Positions 33,186-42,258 of a stretch of DNA of 64,000 nucleotides are shown in pieces. Source of the DNA: Sunxiuqinia rutila (GTDB lineage: Bacteria; Bacteroidota; Bacteroidia; Bacteroidales; Prolixibacteraceae). Both the position numbers and the translations under genes were made by a program. The notes below the pieces were generated by a model that searched no databases, was not told the DNA's origin, and was given only the letters and a program-made list of their open reading frames with translations. The stretch is from the NCBI RefSeq assembly GCF_050589705.1, contig NZ_JBNGOT010000006.1:62001-126000 (forward strand), given 5' to 3'. Every line of letters starts with the position of its first letter. Within the stretch, counting starts at the first letter, position 1.

Positions 33186-35342
33186 CTAGAGCTTTTCAAT
33201 CAACTTAAAATCAAGCTGTTTTCGCTCAAGATTTGCCCGCGAAATTTCGACTTTAACATTCTCGCCCAGTTGGTACATTTTGTTACTATGCTTACCCACC
33301 AGGCAATAATTCTTCTCATCAAAAATGTAAAAGTCGTCTCCCAACTCCCGAATCGGAATCATGCCTTCACATTTATTTTCAAGTTCAACATAAATTCCCC
33401 AATCGGTAATTCCGGAGATCACTCCCGGGAAAGCTTCGCCGATCTTGTCTTTCATAAATTCAACCTGCTTGTACTTAATGGAAGACCGCTCGGCATTGGC
33501 TGCGCGTGATTCCATTTCCGAAGAATGATGACACATGTCTTCATACTTTTGCGCATTGGCCGAGCGCCCGTTGTCGAGGTAACGCTCCAGCAGGCGGTGA
33601 ACCATGATATCCGGATAACGCCGGATGGGTGAAGTGAAGTGAGAATAATACTCAAACCCAAGTCCGTAATGCCCAATGTTCCGGGTAGAATATACCGCCT
33701 TCGCCATGGAGCGAATAGCCAGTGTTTCAATCACATTCTGCTCATTTTTCCCTTTCACATTGTTCATCAAATTATTCATCGATTTCGCAATAGCACGCGA
33801 ACTGGTTGTTTGAATGCCATAACCAAACTTCTGGATAAAATGATTGAAGTTTTCCAGCTTTTCCGGATCGGGCCGATCGTGAATCCGGTAAACAAAGGTT
33901 TTAGCCGGCCGCTTTCCTTTGGCTTTACCAATAAATTCAGCCACTTTTTGATTGGCCAGCAACATGAACTCCTCAATTAGCTTATTACTTTCTTTGGACT
34001 CTTTAAAATAGACGGACAGGGGCTTACCGGTTTCCTCTTCGATTTCAAATTTTACCTCCACCCGATCAAATGCCAGCGAACCATGCTTGAAGCGACTGTT
34101 CCGAAGCTCCACCGCCAGTTTTTGTAAGGTCAGTACTTCGTCTTTCAAATCTCCCTCGCCGGTTTCAATAATCTCCTGAGCCTCTTCATACGAAAACCGC
34201 TTGTTGGAATGAATCACGGTTCGGCCAAACCACTGCCCGCTCACATTGGCCTGATCATCCAGATGGAAAACGGCCGAATAGCAAAGCTTGTCCTCATCGG
34301 GGCGAAGCGAACAAACACCGTTGGATAACCGCTCCGGCAACATCGGAACCACCCGGTCAACCAGGTAAACGGATGTGGCTCGGGAGTACGCCTCATCATC
34401 CAGGATGGTGTTGGGACGCACGTAATGGCTAACGTCAGCAATGTGAATTCCAACTTCCCACAAACCATTGTCGAGTTTGCGCACCGACAAGGCATCATCA
34501 AAGTCCTTAGCGTCGGCCGGATCAATGGTGAACGTAACCACATCCCGCATGTCGCGCCGGTTTTTAATCTCCTCGGGCGTAATTTCTTCCGGAATTCTTT
34601 CGGCGGCTTTCAGCACATTTTCAGGGAAGCGAATCGGAAGGTCAAACTCGGCCAAAATCGCATGCATTTCCGTTTGGTGATCACCAACATCGCCGAGCAC
34701 CTCAATAATTTCGCCAAAAGGATTCTTGGCTTTTTGAGGCCATTCAGTAATCTTGGCAATGGCCTTTTGCCCGTCTTTTGCTCCATTGAGCTTCTCGGCC
34801 GGAATGAACAAGTCGAAACCAACTTTACCAACCGGAACCAGAAATGCAAAGTTTTTGGAGCGTTCTACCGTTCCCACAAAGGTGGTCTTGGCGCGTTCCA
34901 CAATCTCCGACACTTCGCCTTCCAGCTGGTGTTTTTTACGCCGGGCATACAGGTACACCTTTACCTTGTCGCCTTCCATGGCATGGTTCAGGTTGCGCTG
35001 CGAAACCAGCACAGGCCGGTCCACTTCATCTGAAATGATGTGTGCAAATCCCTGGGGTTGCAGTTCTACCAGTCCGCAGATATAACCTCCCCGCGATTTT
35101 ACTTTAAACTTTCCCCGTTGAACCTGCTGCAGGTTTTCATTCTCCGCCAATTCATCAAGAACCACATTGATCAGTTTCTTGGTCTCCTGGTCCTTCACGC
35201 CCAAAATTCCGGCCAACTGCTTATAGTTGTAGGTCTTTTGCGGGTCGCTGTAAAAAATATCGAGAATGGATTTTTTAAGTTGGGGTTTATTGAAGTTCGA
35301 AAGATTTTTCAGTTTCTTCTTTCTGTTTTTCTTTTTTGCCAT
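33186..35342 (-). CDS. rnr: Ribonuclease R
   Basis: 718 residues of the RNase II/R family. A lysine-rich N-terminus (AKKKNRKKKLKN) and winged helix precede cold-shock OB domains (about 85-215). The RNB catalytic domain (about 255-590) has the Asp cluster DPADAKDFDDALS and HIADVSHYV, and an S1 domain closes the protein (about 630-718, FPGVISGITDWGIYVEL). It degrades structured RNA 3' to 5' and serves rRNA and tmRNA quality control. Confidence 0.95.
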   Translation of the reverse strand: MAKKKNRKKKLKNLSNFNKPQLKKSILDIFYSDPQKTYNYKQLAGILGVKDQETKKLINVVLDELAENENLQQVQRGKFKVKSRGGYICGLVELQPQGFAHIISDEVDRPVLVSQRNLNHAMEGDKVKVYLYARRKKHQLEGEVSEIVERAKTTFVGTVERSKNFAFLVPVGKVGFDLFIPAEKLNGAKDGQKAIAKITEWPQKAKNPFGEIIEVLGDVGDHQTEMHAILAEFDLPIRFPENVLKAAERIPEEITPEEIKNRRDMRDVVTFTIDPADAKDFDDALSVRKLDNGLWEVGIHIADVSHYVRPNTILDDEAYSRATSVYLVDRVVPMLPERLSNGVCSLRPDEDKLCYSAVFHLDDQANVSGQWFGRTVIHSNKRFSYEEAQEIIETGEGDLKDEVLTLQKLAVELRNSRFKHGSLAFDRVEVKFEIEEETGKPLSVYFKESKESNKLIEEFMLLANQKVAEFIGKAKGKRPAKTFVYRIHDRPDPEKLENFNHFIQKFGYGIQTTSSRAIAKSMNNLMNNVKGKNEQNVIETLAIRSMAKAVYSTRNIGHYGLGFEYYSHFTSPIRRYPDIMVHRLLERYLDNGRSANAQKYEDMCHHSSEMESRAANAERSSIKYKQVEFMKDKIGEAFPGVISGITDWGIYVELENKCEGMIPIRELGDDFYIFDEKNYCLVGKHSNKMYQLGENVKVEISRANLERKQLDFKLIEKL

Positions 35343-35441
35343 TGATTTTAATTTTTCCTTGAAGTTAGCCTATTCCATAGAAATAAGAAAGGGGAAAGCA
35401 TCAATTTGCAATCCCCGTCCACGATTTATTTTTATCGACAG

Positions 35442-36893
35442 CTAGTCAAGCTCATACATTGATTTTAAGGGGTAGATTTCAAGTTGCTCGACCAAAAGCT
35501 CGCCACCGGTATTGTACAGAATGAGTTGCTGAGCTTCGGGATCAGCAGTGTAACAAGAACTTAAAACGGCTTTGCCATCATTGCCAAAAAGCTCAATGGA
35601 AGTTCGGTCAATCAGGATCTCCAGTTGTATTTTGTTGTCTTCCGGGCTAAGTAGCACGCCTTGTCCCATGCAGGATAAAACTTGCTTGGTGGCATCGTAT
35701 CGAATTTCCACGCCTGTTTCCTTTCGCGAATTACGCACCACAAACCCAAAGCTATTCACCGTTTTCAGATCAAACGTGCCTTTAATATGCAAACAATCGC
35801 CTTTGATTTTCCGTGTCAGGTTCTTATTCAAGCCCGGAATCAGGTTTTCATTTTCCCAGCTATGCCCTTTTTCATGCAGCAGTTCGATTTCCTTCACGGG
35901 AGTCCGTACCAGCCGTATTCCTTCCAGGTATTTTTTCAGGGCCAGTTCCGTTGGAAATGTCATTTGACCATTGAACGCCATATCCGGGTACTCTCCACCT
36001 CTCATCCAGGCCAATTGAATGGTCCGGTTCTGTTCGTCAGGTAGGTTATTGAAAGTTTGTGTGGCGTAAAAGTTCTTTCCGAAATCCCCTTGCATTTTGG
36101 GCGTTTCCGGCTTAAAGCGTTTCCCGTCAAAATCGCCAATCAGGTAAGAGCCGTCACCGTCAAAAATCACCCAGCGCGTATCATCTGCTCGTCGGTTCAC
36201 CGGCAATTCCACCAGATCCGGACATTCGTAAAAACCTGCCAAATGACTTTCGTGTGTCCAGTCGGTTAAATTTTCCGAAGAATAGATGGAAATTCCCTGG
36301 TTGCTTTTTTGTCCCTCCGGCATCCGCCACAAAACCATGACGTAACGTTGGCTATCTTCATGCCAGAACACCTTGGGATCGCGGGCATCATCCTCTTCAT
36401 CAAAGGCAATCACCGGGTTTCCTTCATATTTTTCCCAGCTTCGCCCCTTATCGGTGCTGTAAGCAATGCGCTGCCCATTATCCTTGCTAGTGTAAAATGC
36501 TAACAACGTTGGAAGCTCGCCCTGCTGCTTGCCCAACAGGTTGTTCCTGTCAACAATAGCAGAGCCTGAAAAGGCGGTCGCAAACTCTTTATCGGTCGAT
36601 TCATTGTCCGGGTAAATAGCCAAGGGCAAATGTTCCCAATGAACAAGGTCCGGACTCACCGCATGCCCCCAGTGCATAAAACCCCACTCTTTTCCGTTGG
36701 GATTATGCTGATAAAAAAGATGGTATTCCCCTTCAAAATAGATTAAGCCATTCGGATCGTTCATCCAATTTTCGGCAGGCGTAAAATGAAATTGAGGCCG
36801 ATAAGGCTCATCAAAACCATCGCTTTTAGCCTTTGCTGTCAAGGTGAAAAAGAATACACTAATTAAAATGAGTAGCTTAAACGAACTTTTCAT
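35442..36893 (-). CDS. Glycoside hydrolase family 32 (fructan/sucrose hydrolase)
   Basis: The ATG at 36893 gives a signal peptide (MKSSFKLLILISVFFFTLTAKA); the upstream open frame carries the promoter box. The GH32 hallmarks are the nucleophile motif WMNDPNG, the RDP motif in DARDPKVFW and the acid/base ECPDL in FYECPDLVEL, followed by a C-terminal beta-sandwich. 483 residues. It would hydrolyse levan, inulin or sucrose outside the cytoplasm. No SusC/SusD pair or fructokinase is adjacent, so it is not in a typical fructan utilisation locus. Confidence 0.93.
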   Translation of the reverse strand: MKSSFKLLILISVFFFTLTAKAKSDGFDEPYRPQFHFTPAENWMNDPNGLIYFEGEYHLFYQHNPNGKEWGFMHWGHAVSPDLVHWEHLPLAIYPDNESTDKEFATAFSGSAIVDRNNLLGKQQGELPTLLAFYTSKDNGQRIAYSTDKGRSWEKYEGNPVIAFDEEDDARDPKVFWHEDSQRYVMVLWRMPEGQKSNQGISIYSSENLTDWTHESHLAGFYECPDLVELPVNRRADDTRWVIFDGDGSYLIGDFDGKRFKPETPKMQGDFGKNFYATQTFNNLPDEQNRTIQLAWMRGGEYPDMAFNGQMTFPTELALKKYLEGIRLVRTPVKEIELLHEKGHSWENENLIPGLNKNLTRKIKGDCLHIKGTFDLKTVNSFGFVVRNSRKETGVEIRYDATKQVLSCMGQGVLLSPEDNKIQLEILIDRTSIELFGNDGKAVLSSCYTADPEAQQLILYNTGGELLVEQLEIYPLKSMYELD

Positions 36894-36932
36894 GTCTTGC
36901 TTGTTAAGAAGTATAGAGAAACCACAAATTAA

Positions 36933-36940
36933 CAAAAATA
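36933..36940 (-). promoter_or_regulatory. -7 promoter box of the GH32 gene
   Basis: TATTTTTG on the minus strand, an exact TAnnTTTG match 39 nt before the start. Confidence 0.5.
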
Positions 36941-36955
36941 AGACAAGAATTCTTT

Positions 36956-36963
36956 TAATTTTG
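36956..36963 (+). promoter_or_regulatory. -7 promoter box of the metalloprotease gene
   Basis: TAATTTTG, an exact TAnnTTTG match 23 nt before the ATG at 36987. It lies 16 bases from the GH32 box on the other strand, so the two divergent promoters overlap. Confidence 0.55.
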
Positions 36964-36986
36964 ACCTTAATATTGAAGATAATCCA

Positions 36987-39464
36987 ATGAGGCAATTTTT
37001 ACTTTGTATGGTTATTACGGGGCTTGCGTTAAGCTCTTTGGCGCAAAACAAGTGGAAAAAGGAAGGCGTACAAATTCCGGCACCCATCTGCTATGGTTCT
37101 TCCCACAGTCACCAAAGCTTCATCAAAGCACCTTCTCAATATCTCAAACGTCTCAAATCCACGCAGGAAAAGAAGTCCTCCATTATCGTCACTTACATCG
37201 GCTTCGAGGATGAACCAAAACAGGCTTTTCAATATGCCGTTGAAATCTGGGAACACCTCATTGCCTCTCCGGTACCCATTTACATGACAGCACGCTGGAC
37301 CGCCCTGGATGAAGGGGTTTTAGGAAGCTGCGGTCCTTACCTTTACTTTGAAAATTTTGAAGCAGCTCCAAAGAAAAACCGCTACTACCCGGTAGCCTTG
37401 GTTGAAAAGCTGGAAGCTATGGAAATAACCGATGCAACCGTTCCCGACCTGATTGCCCAGTTCAACAGCGATAATGACAACTGGTACTTCGGCACCGATG
37501 GGCAAACACCGGACAATCAATATGACTTTGTTTCGGTTGTTTTACATGAAATAGCCCACGGACTGGGTTATACCGGCTTCTTTTATGAACAGGACCAACA
37601 GGGAACATACGGCGACATTCTGCCCTATCCCGGTATTTTTGATGAGTTTGTCATTAATGGGTCTGATGAACAACTGATCGACACGGAAATTTTCCCCAAC
37701 CCATCGGCAGAACTTCTTCAGGCATTTACCTCCAACAATTTATATTTCGAAAGCTCAACAGCAAAACAAGCATCCGGAACAGACACGTATCCCCGGTTAT
37801 ACGCCCCAACCTCCTTTGATGAAGGATCCAGCATTTATCACCTGAACGAACGAACGTATCAGGTTGGAAATGCCAACTCCCTAATGACCCCTTTCTTTGA
37901 CCAGGCAGAAGCCATTCACGATCCGGGTCCCTTAACCTTAGGCATGCTAGCCGACATGGGCTGGGTTTACACCAGCATTCGGCACCAACCCATTGAAGAT
38001 CGCGAACTTGCCGGACCAATCACGCTGGAAGCAGGCATCAAGACTGATTCTGAAATTGACAGCACTTCCCTCATTTTCGTGTATTCAAACGATGCCTTTA
38101 CCAATGCCGACACCCTGCCAATATCCTATGCACAGGAAAAGGATTTATTTGTGCTAACGATCAACGACTTAGCTGAAGGTAGCTATCATTATTACCTCGC
38201 GGTAACCGACACGAGCCAGCGCAACTATTACTTGCCGGGCACGGCTCCCAGCGACTATTTTGAATTCACCATTGGGGCTGACCTTATTCAACCCCTTGTT
38301 ACACACACGCCGGTCAAATACATGCTTGAAAGCGAGCTTCGCGCAGAAATTCTAGTGACGGCCACCGACAACATCGGTATTGAGCAAGTAAGTATGACCT
38401 ATTTAATCAATGACAGTGAAACGCCTAACACCCTGGCGATCCCCCACCAGGAAGGCGACCATTATCAGGCCACCTTACAGCTAAGTGGACTAATGGATGG
38501 AGACTCCATTCGCTATCAGATCATTGCCACAGACAGTTCATCCAACAAGAACCAAACGGTTCTGCCTGCAGACGGATATTACACTTTCCGCGTTGATGGC
38601 CTTTACGAAGCAGTAAGAGCCTACACCAACAATTTCAATGCGGACACCCGCGATTTCATCTCTTCGGACTTTTTCATTGGTACTGAACCACGATTTAACG
38701 ACGGCGCTTTACACAGCCCACATCCTTACCCCAGTCCTGACGAAGATGATTTAACCTATAATTTCACCTGCCTGCTGAAATACCCCATTGTGCTTACAGA
38801 CCGGACGAAAATGACCTTCAACGAAGTTGTTTTGGTTGAACCCGGTGAAGACGGAAGCCTGTTTGGAGACGACGATTTTTGGGACTATGTCATTGTTGAA
38901 GGCTCATTAAATGGTACCGACAAGTGGCTACCTTTAATCGATGGTTATGATTCGCGCGAAAATACCACCTGGCTAAGCAATTACAACAATTTTATTCAAG
39001 GGAATAATTCAACGGCAACCGGCAGAAGCAATTACTATATTGCCCGTGAAATCAACCTTACCGACAATGGCAGTTTTGAAAAAGGGGATACCATCTTTAT
39101 CCGTTTTCGCCTGTTCTCTGACCCCTACGCCCATGGCTGGGGCTGGGCCATTGACGACCTGAGTATTCAGGATCCGCCAACTGCCACCAATGAAATCACT
39201 TACTCGCCAGGCGAACTCATACTTTACCCCAACCCGGTTCGCACCGATTTATTCATAAAAGGCAGTTTCAAATCGAAAGCAGACCGGGTAAAACTGAGCT
39301 TATTCAATAGTCACGGACAATTGCTCAATCAGGAGGAACTTGCCGTAAACAACAAACAACTGACTCATTCCATTCAACTTGAATCGCTGCCTGCGGGGCT
39401 CTATTTTGTCAATTTCACTTTTGAAAACGGGCAGCTGATCTCCAGAAAATTTATAAAACACTAA
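36987..39464 (+). CDS. Secreted zinc metalloprotease-like protein with T9SS sorting tail
   Basis: 825 residues. A signal peptide ends near residue 19 (LALSSLAQ). The zinc site is HEIAHGLGY (near 189-197) in VVLHEIAHGLGYTGFF, a matrixin/PA-type HExxHxxG motif without the third His, so the third ligand is unclear. Beta-sandwich domains follow (about 345-560), then a region of Asp/Asn-rich strands, and a type A T9SS C-terminal sorting domain (LYPNPVRTDLFIKGSF to SRKFIKH, about 750-825). The tail predicts export by the type IX system and anchoring at or release from the cell surface. Confidence 0.88.
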   Translation: MRQFLLCMVITGLALSSLAQNKWKKEGVQIPAPICYGSSHSHQSFIKAPSQYLKRLKSTQEKKSSIIVTYIGFEDEPKQAFQYAVEIWEHLIASPVPIYMTARWTALDEGVLGSCGPYLYFENFEAAPKKNRYYPVALVEKLEAMEITDATVPDLIAQFNSDNDNWYFGTDGQTPDNQYDFVSVVLHEIAHGLGYTGFFYEQDQQGTYGDILPYPGIFDEFVINGSDEQLIDTEIFPNPSAELLQAFTSNNLYFESSTAKQASGTDTYPRLYAPTSFDEGSSIYHLNERTYQVGNANSLMTPFFDQAEAIHDPGPLTLGMLADMGWVYTSIRHQPIEDRELAGPITLEAGIKTDSEIDSTSLIFVYSNDAFTNADTLPISYAQEKDLFVLTINDLAEGSYHYYLAVTDTSQRNYYLPGTAPSDYFEFTIGADLIQPLVTHTPVKYMLESELRAEILVTATDNIGIEQVSMTYLINDSETPNTLAIPHQEGDHYQATLQLSGLMDGDSIRYQIIATDSSSNKNQTVLPADGYYTFRVDGLYEAVRAYTNNFNADTRDFISSDFFIGTEPRFNDGALHSPHPYPSPDEDDLTYNFTCLLKYPIVLTDRTKMTFNEVVLVEPGEDGSLFGDDDFWDYVIVEGSLNGTDKWLPLIDGYDSRENTTWLSNYNNFIQGNNSTATGRSNYYIAREINLTDNGSFEKGDTIFIRFRLFSDPYAHGWGWAIDDLSIQDPPTATNEITYSPGELILYPNPVRTDLFIKGSFKSKADRVKLSLFNSHGQLLNQEELAVNNKQLTHSIQLESLPAGLYFVNFTFENGQLISRKFIKH

Positions 39465-39590
39465 GACCGAACAAAAAAAAGGAGATTTTTATCATTTCCC
39501 AAACAGCTCTACCACTGCGAGTTACAAACACACCTGTTGACAAATAAGAAAAACTGAAACACCTTAAGTTCCAGTTTTAAAAGAAATCTC

Positions 39591-39598
39591 TATCTTTG
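39591..39598 (+). promoter_or_regulatory. -7 promoter box of the aromatic leader/tyrA operon
   Basis: TATCTTTG matches TAnnTTTG exactly and lies 23 nt before the leader-peptide ATG, so transcription would start near 39604. Confidence 0.6.
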
Positions 39599-39621
39599 CT
39601 TTCAAATTCAAAGAGAAAAAA

Positions 39622-39690
39622 ATGGTTTTTAGCAATACATTTTATTACTGGTCTTATTATTTCGGTTCTCAAAACGGGGTCGAACAGTAG
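39622..39690 (+). CDS. Candidate Phe/Tyr/Trp leader peptide (22 aa)
   Basis: ATG 39622 to TAG 39690 encodes 22 residues beginning MVFSNT and then FYYWSYYF, eight aromatic residues in all (three Phe, four Tyr, one Trp). Chance alone makes such a run unlikely. An exact promoter box lies just upstream, a rho-independent terminator begins 60 bases after the last control codon (TTC 39661-39663), and tyrA and a DAHP synthase-chorismate mutase follow. CGGGGTC (39675-39681) can pair with GGTCCCG in the terminator's left arm (39725-39731), giving an antiterminator. This is the classic design of pheL-type attenuation. Confidence 0.8.
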   Translation: MVFSNTFYYWSYYFGSQNGVEQ

Positions 39691-39721
39691 TGTATTGCTT
39701 AAACTGAAGATATATTACTTG

Positions 39722-39754
39722 AAAGGTCCCGAGAAATCGGGACCTTTTTTTTTT
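39722..39754 (+). terminator. Attenuator terminator before tyrA
   Basis: AGGTCCCGA and TCGGGACCT form a perfect 9-bp stem with a GAAA tetraloop and a long T-run (39745-39754), 14 bases before the tyrA start. It would stop most transcripts unless the leader mechanism opens it. Confidence 0.9.
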
Positions 39755-39767
39755 ATACCAATTTAGC

Positions 39768-40661
39768 ATGAATGTAACCGTTATCGGATTAGGATTAATT
39801 GGAGGATCAATAGCTAAAGATCTTCGTAAGAATGGGTTTGCTACAGCAATTACTGGAGTGGATGCCAATAGCGAACATGCCGGAAAAGCAAAAGAAATTG
39901 GCTTGGTTGATCAGGTTCTGCCTTTGGAAGAGGCCTTAAGTGCAGCCGACCTGGTGATTATCGCTATTCCGGTGGATAAAATCAAACTCCTGCTGCCCCA
40001 GGTACTCGATCTGATCTCCGACCGGACAACGGTTACCGATATGGGATCAACGAAAAAATCACTGACAGCGGTCGTAGAAAATCATCCGAAGCGAAGAAAT
40101 TATGTGGCGGCTCACCCCATGTCAGGAACTGAAAACTCCGGGCCTGAAGCTGCATTGGAAGGCCTTTTCAGCAACAAAATCGCCATTATCTGCGATCATG
40201 AAAAAAGTGGGCCTCAGCACCTGGCCTTAATCGAAAAAATGTTTCAATCCATGGAAATGAATATTGCATACATGTCATCGGACGAACAGGATCATAGCAC
40301 GGCTTTCATCTCGCACCTGCCACACGCCGCAGCCTATGCCCTGGCCAACGCCGTGCAAGACAAGGAAGACCGCTCGATTATTCTTGACCTGGCAAGTGGT
40401 GGATTTCGCTCCACAGTTCGCCTGGCCAAAAGCACGCCTTCCATGTGGGGGCCAATCTTTCAGCAAAACAAAGAGTATGTAGTCGACTCGCTCGAAGTCT
40501 ACATAAAACACCTGATCGACTTTAAGGAAAGTATTGAGCATGATGAAAAAAGAATGTACGAACTCATGAACAATGCCAACAATATTCGGTCTATACTTGG
40601 TGGAGAAAATCCATCATTGATCAAAAACGAAGAGAAGATTGTTAAATTTTACACGAAATAA
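39768..40661 (+). CDS. tyrA: Prephenate dehydrogenase
   Basis: 297 residues. The NAD-binding fingerprint GLGLIGGS lies at residues 7-14. The catalytic region has DMGSTKK and the helix-turn AAHPMSGTENSG with the conserved His, and HLPHAAAYAL follows. It oxidatively decarboxylates prephenate to 4-hydroxyphenylpyruvate for tyrosine. No ACT domain is present, so feedback control must act elsewhere; attenuation upstream could supply it. The next gene starts one base after the stop. Confidence 0.93.
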   Translation: MNVTVIGLGLIGGSIAKDLRKNGFATAITGVDANSEHAGKAKEIGLVDQVLPLEEALSAADLVIIAIPVDKIKLLLPQVLDLISDRTTVTDMGSTKKSLTAVVENHPKRRNYVAAHPMSGTENSGPEAALEGLFSNKIAIICDHEKSGPQHLALIEKMFQSMEMNIAYMSSDEQDHSTAFISHLPHAAAYALANAVQDKEDRSIILDLASGGFRSTVRLAKSTPSMWGPIFQQNKEYVVDSLEVYIKHLIDFKESIEHDEKRMYELMNNANNIRSILGGENPSLIKNEEKIVKFYTK

Positions 40662-40662
40662 G

Positions 40663-41754
40663 ATGGGAATTGAATTAGACATCAGACCAATGAAAGATTG
40701 GTTACCACAGCTGGACAACCCGCTGTTAATTTCCGGGCCATGCAGCCTGGAAACTGAAGAACAAACGCTTGAAACAGCGCACCAGCTAGCCAAAGATAAA
40801 CGGGTTTTTGTTTTCCGTGGCGGCGTATGGAAACCCCGAACACGCCCAGGAAGCTTTGAAGGCGTTGGCTCTATTGGTCTGAAGTGGCTGCAGCAAGTCA
40901 AGAAAGAAACCGGCTTGCCGGTAGGTACCGAGGTTGCTAATGCCCAGCACACCGAAGAAGCCCTGAATGCAGGACTGGACGTGCTGTGGATTGGAGCCCG
41001 ATCAACAGCCAGCCCATTTGTGGTGCAGGAAATTGCCGATGTGGTTAAGGGAACCGATGCCGTAATCATGGTCAAAAACCCGGTTAACCCCGATGTCCAG
41101 CTGTGGATGGGAGCCCTTGAACGCTTAAATCAGGCAGGGATTAAAAACCTGGTCGGTATTCACCGTGGCTTTACCCCGTTTCGCGAAACAAAGTACCGCA
41201 ACTACCCCAACTGGAAAACCTTTATCGAGCTGAGACGCTTGCTGCCCAACCTGCCCGTTATTTGCGACCCCAGCCACATTGCCGGAAAACGCGAATACTT
41301 GCAAGAGGTTTCGCAGAAAGCCTTTGACATGGGTATGGAAGGACTGATGATCGAATCGCACCGCGATCCAAGTTGCGCCTTAAGTGACAAGGAACAACAG
41401 ATTACTCCGGCTGAACTGGGCAAACTGCTCGATAAATTGATTATTCGTCAGGCTTCGTCGAACAACAAACAGTTTGAAAATCAACTGGAGCTGATGCGTA
41501 ACCGGATTGATGCCCTCGATGCTGAACTCATGGAAGTTCTTTCATCGCGTATGGAGATTGCCCGCGAAATTGGTCGGTATAAGAAGGAAAACAACGTAAC
41601 AGCACTTCAAATCAATCGGTGGACTGAGCTGATGAACAACCGCATCAATTTGGGTGAAAAGCTCAACCTGAACCGGACTTTTGTACAGATTTTATTCCAG
41701 CTGATTCACGAAGATTCTGTTCGGATGCAGACAGAAATTATGGATGAAGATTAG
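40663..41754 (+). CDS. DAHP synthase fused to AroQ chorismate mutase
   Basis: The ATG at 40663 (MGIELDIRPMKDW) is chosen as it follows the tyrA stop by one base. Residues 1-265 are a type I-beta DAHP synthase (SGPCSLETEEQ, GVWKPRTRPGSFEG, VICDPSHIAGKREY). Residues 270-355 are an all-alpha chorismate mutase (LELMRNRIDALDAELMEVLSSRMEIAREIGRYKKENN). One chain thus performs the first shikimate step and the branch to prephenate, which TyrA then uses. The chorismate mutase domain commonly gives prephenate feedback on the synthase. Confidence 0.93.
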   Translation: MGIELDIRPMKDWLPQLDNPLLISGPCSLETEEQTLETAHQLAKDKRVFVFRGGVWKPRTRPGSFEGVGSIGLKWLQQVKKETGLPVGTEVANAQHTEEALNAGLDVLWIGARSTASPFVVQEIADVVKGTDAVIMVKNPVNPDVQLWMGALERLNQAGIKNLVGIHRGFTPFRETKYRNYPNWKTFIELRRLLPNLPVICDPSHIAGKREYLQEVSQKAFDMGMEGLMIESHRDPSCALSDKEQQITPAELGKLLDKLIIRQASSNNKQFENQLELMRNRIDALDAELMEVLSSRMEIAREIGRYKKENNVTALQINRWTELMNNRINLGEKLNLNRTFVQILFQLIHEDSVRMQTEIMDED

Positions 41755-41777
41755 CCAATGGCTACTTAAAATACGGA

Positions 41778-41805
41778 AGGGATTGCCACAGGCGATCCCT
41801 TTTTT
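41778..41805 (+). terminator. Terminator of the tyrA operon
   Basis: AGGGATTGCC pairs with GGCGATCCCT (one G-U) with a three-base loop, followed by T-run overlapping the rnpA stop codon on the other strand. Confidence 0.85.
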
Positions 41806-42184
41806 ATTGCAGTAAATCACTCAGTTTTTTCAGGGCTCTTTGCATCCCTTTTTCAATGGACTGGTAGTCTTTCACTTCTTTGCAGGTATAAATAAGCATG
41901 ACAGCGACTTGCCGCCCTTCCGGAAGGGATTCATAAAAAGTGGGCTTGTATAAGCGGTAAGCTTCGCGCATGCGCCGTTTCAACAGGTTGCGTACCACGG
42001 CCCGCTTAAAGCTTCTTTTCGACACCGAGAAGCTCACTTCAGCCGGATGAGTGCCGCTTAATGGCATGGGCAGATACACCACTTTCAAGGGAAAGATATA
42101 AAACGACGATCCTTGTTCAAATAGCTTCCCAATCATTTTGGTGCTGCAAAGTCGTTCCTTTTTGGTGAGTTTGAAAGCGTGCAT
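41804..42184 (-). CDS. rnpA: Ribonuclease P protein component
   Basis: 126 residues, basic, with the RNase P signature RNLLKRRMREAYR and the early LTKKERL. It binds RNase P RNA to mature tRNA 5' ends. In most bacteria rnpA follows rpmH; neither rpmH nor yidC is next to it here, as in many Bacteroidota. A terminator separates it from hemD. Confidence 0.94.
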   Translation of the reverse strand: MHAFKLTKKERLCSTKMIGKLFEQGSSFYIFPLKVVYLPMPLSGTHPAEVSFSVSKRSFKRAVVRNLLKRRMREAYRLYKPTFYESLPEGRQVAVMLIYTCKEVKDYQSIEKGMQRALKKLSDLLQ

Positions 42185-42203
42185 CGTAAAAACGAAAATA
42201 CAA

Positions 42204-42231
42204 TAAAAAAAGGGGAAGTTTATTCCCCTTT
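42204..42231 (-). terminator. hemD terminator
   Basis: AAAGGGGAA / TTCCCCTTT stem (9 bp, five-base loop), with an A-run on the left that becomes a T-run for minus-strand transcription. Confidence 0.8.
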
Positions 42232-42258
42232 CTATTCAATTATTTGTTGAAAAAGTCT

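Noticed and set aside
34425..35033. 202-codon frame antisense to rnr
   Set aside because: Shadow of the RNase R coding strand, no recognisable protein features.
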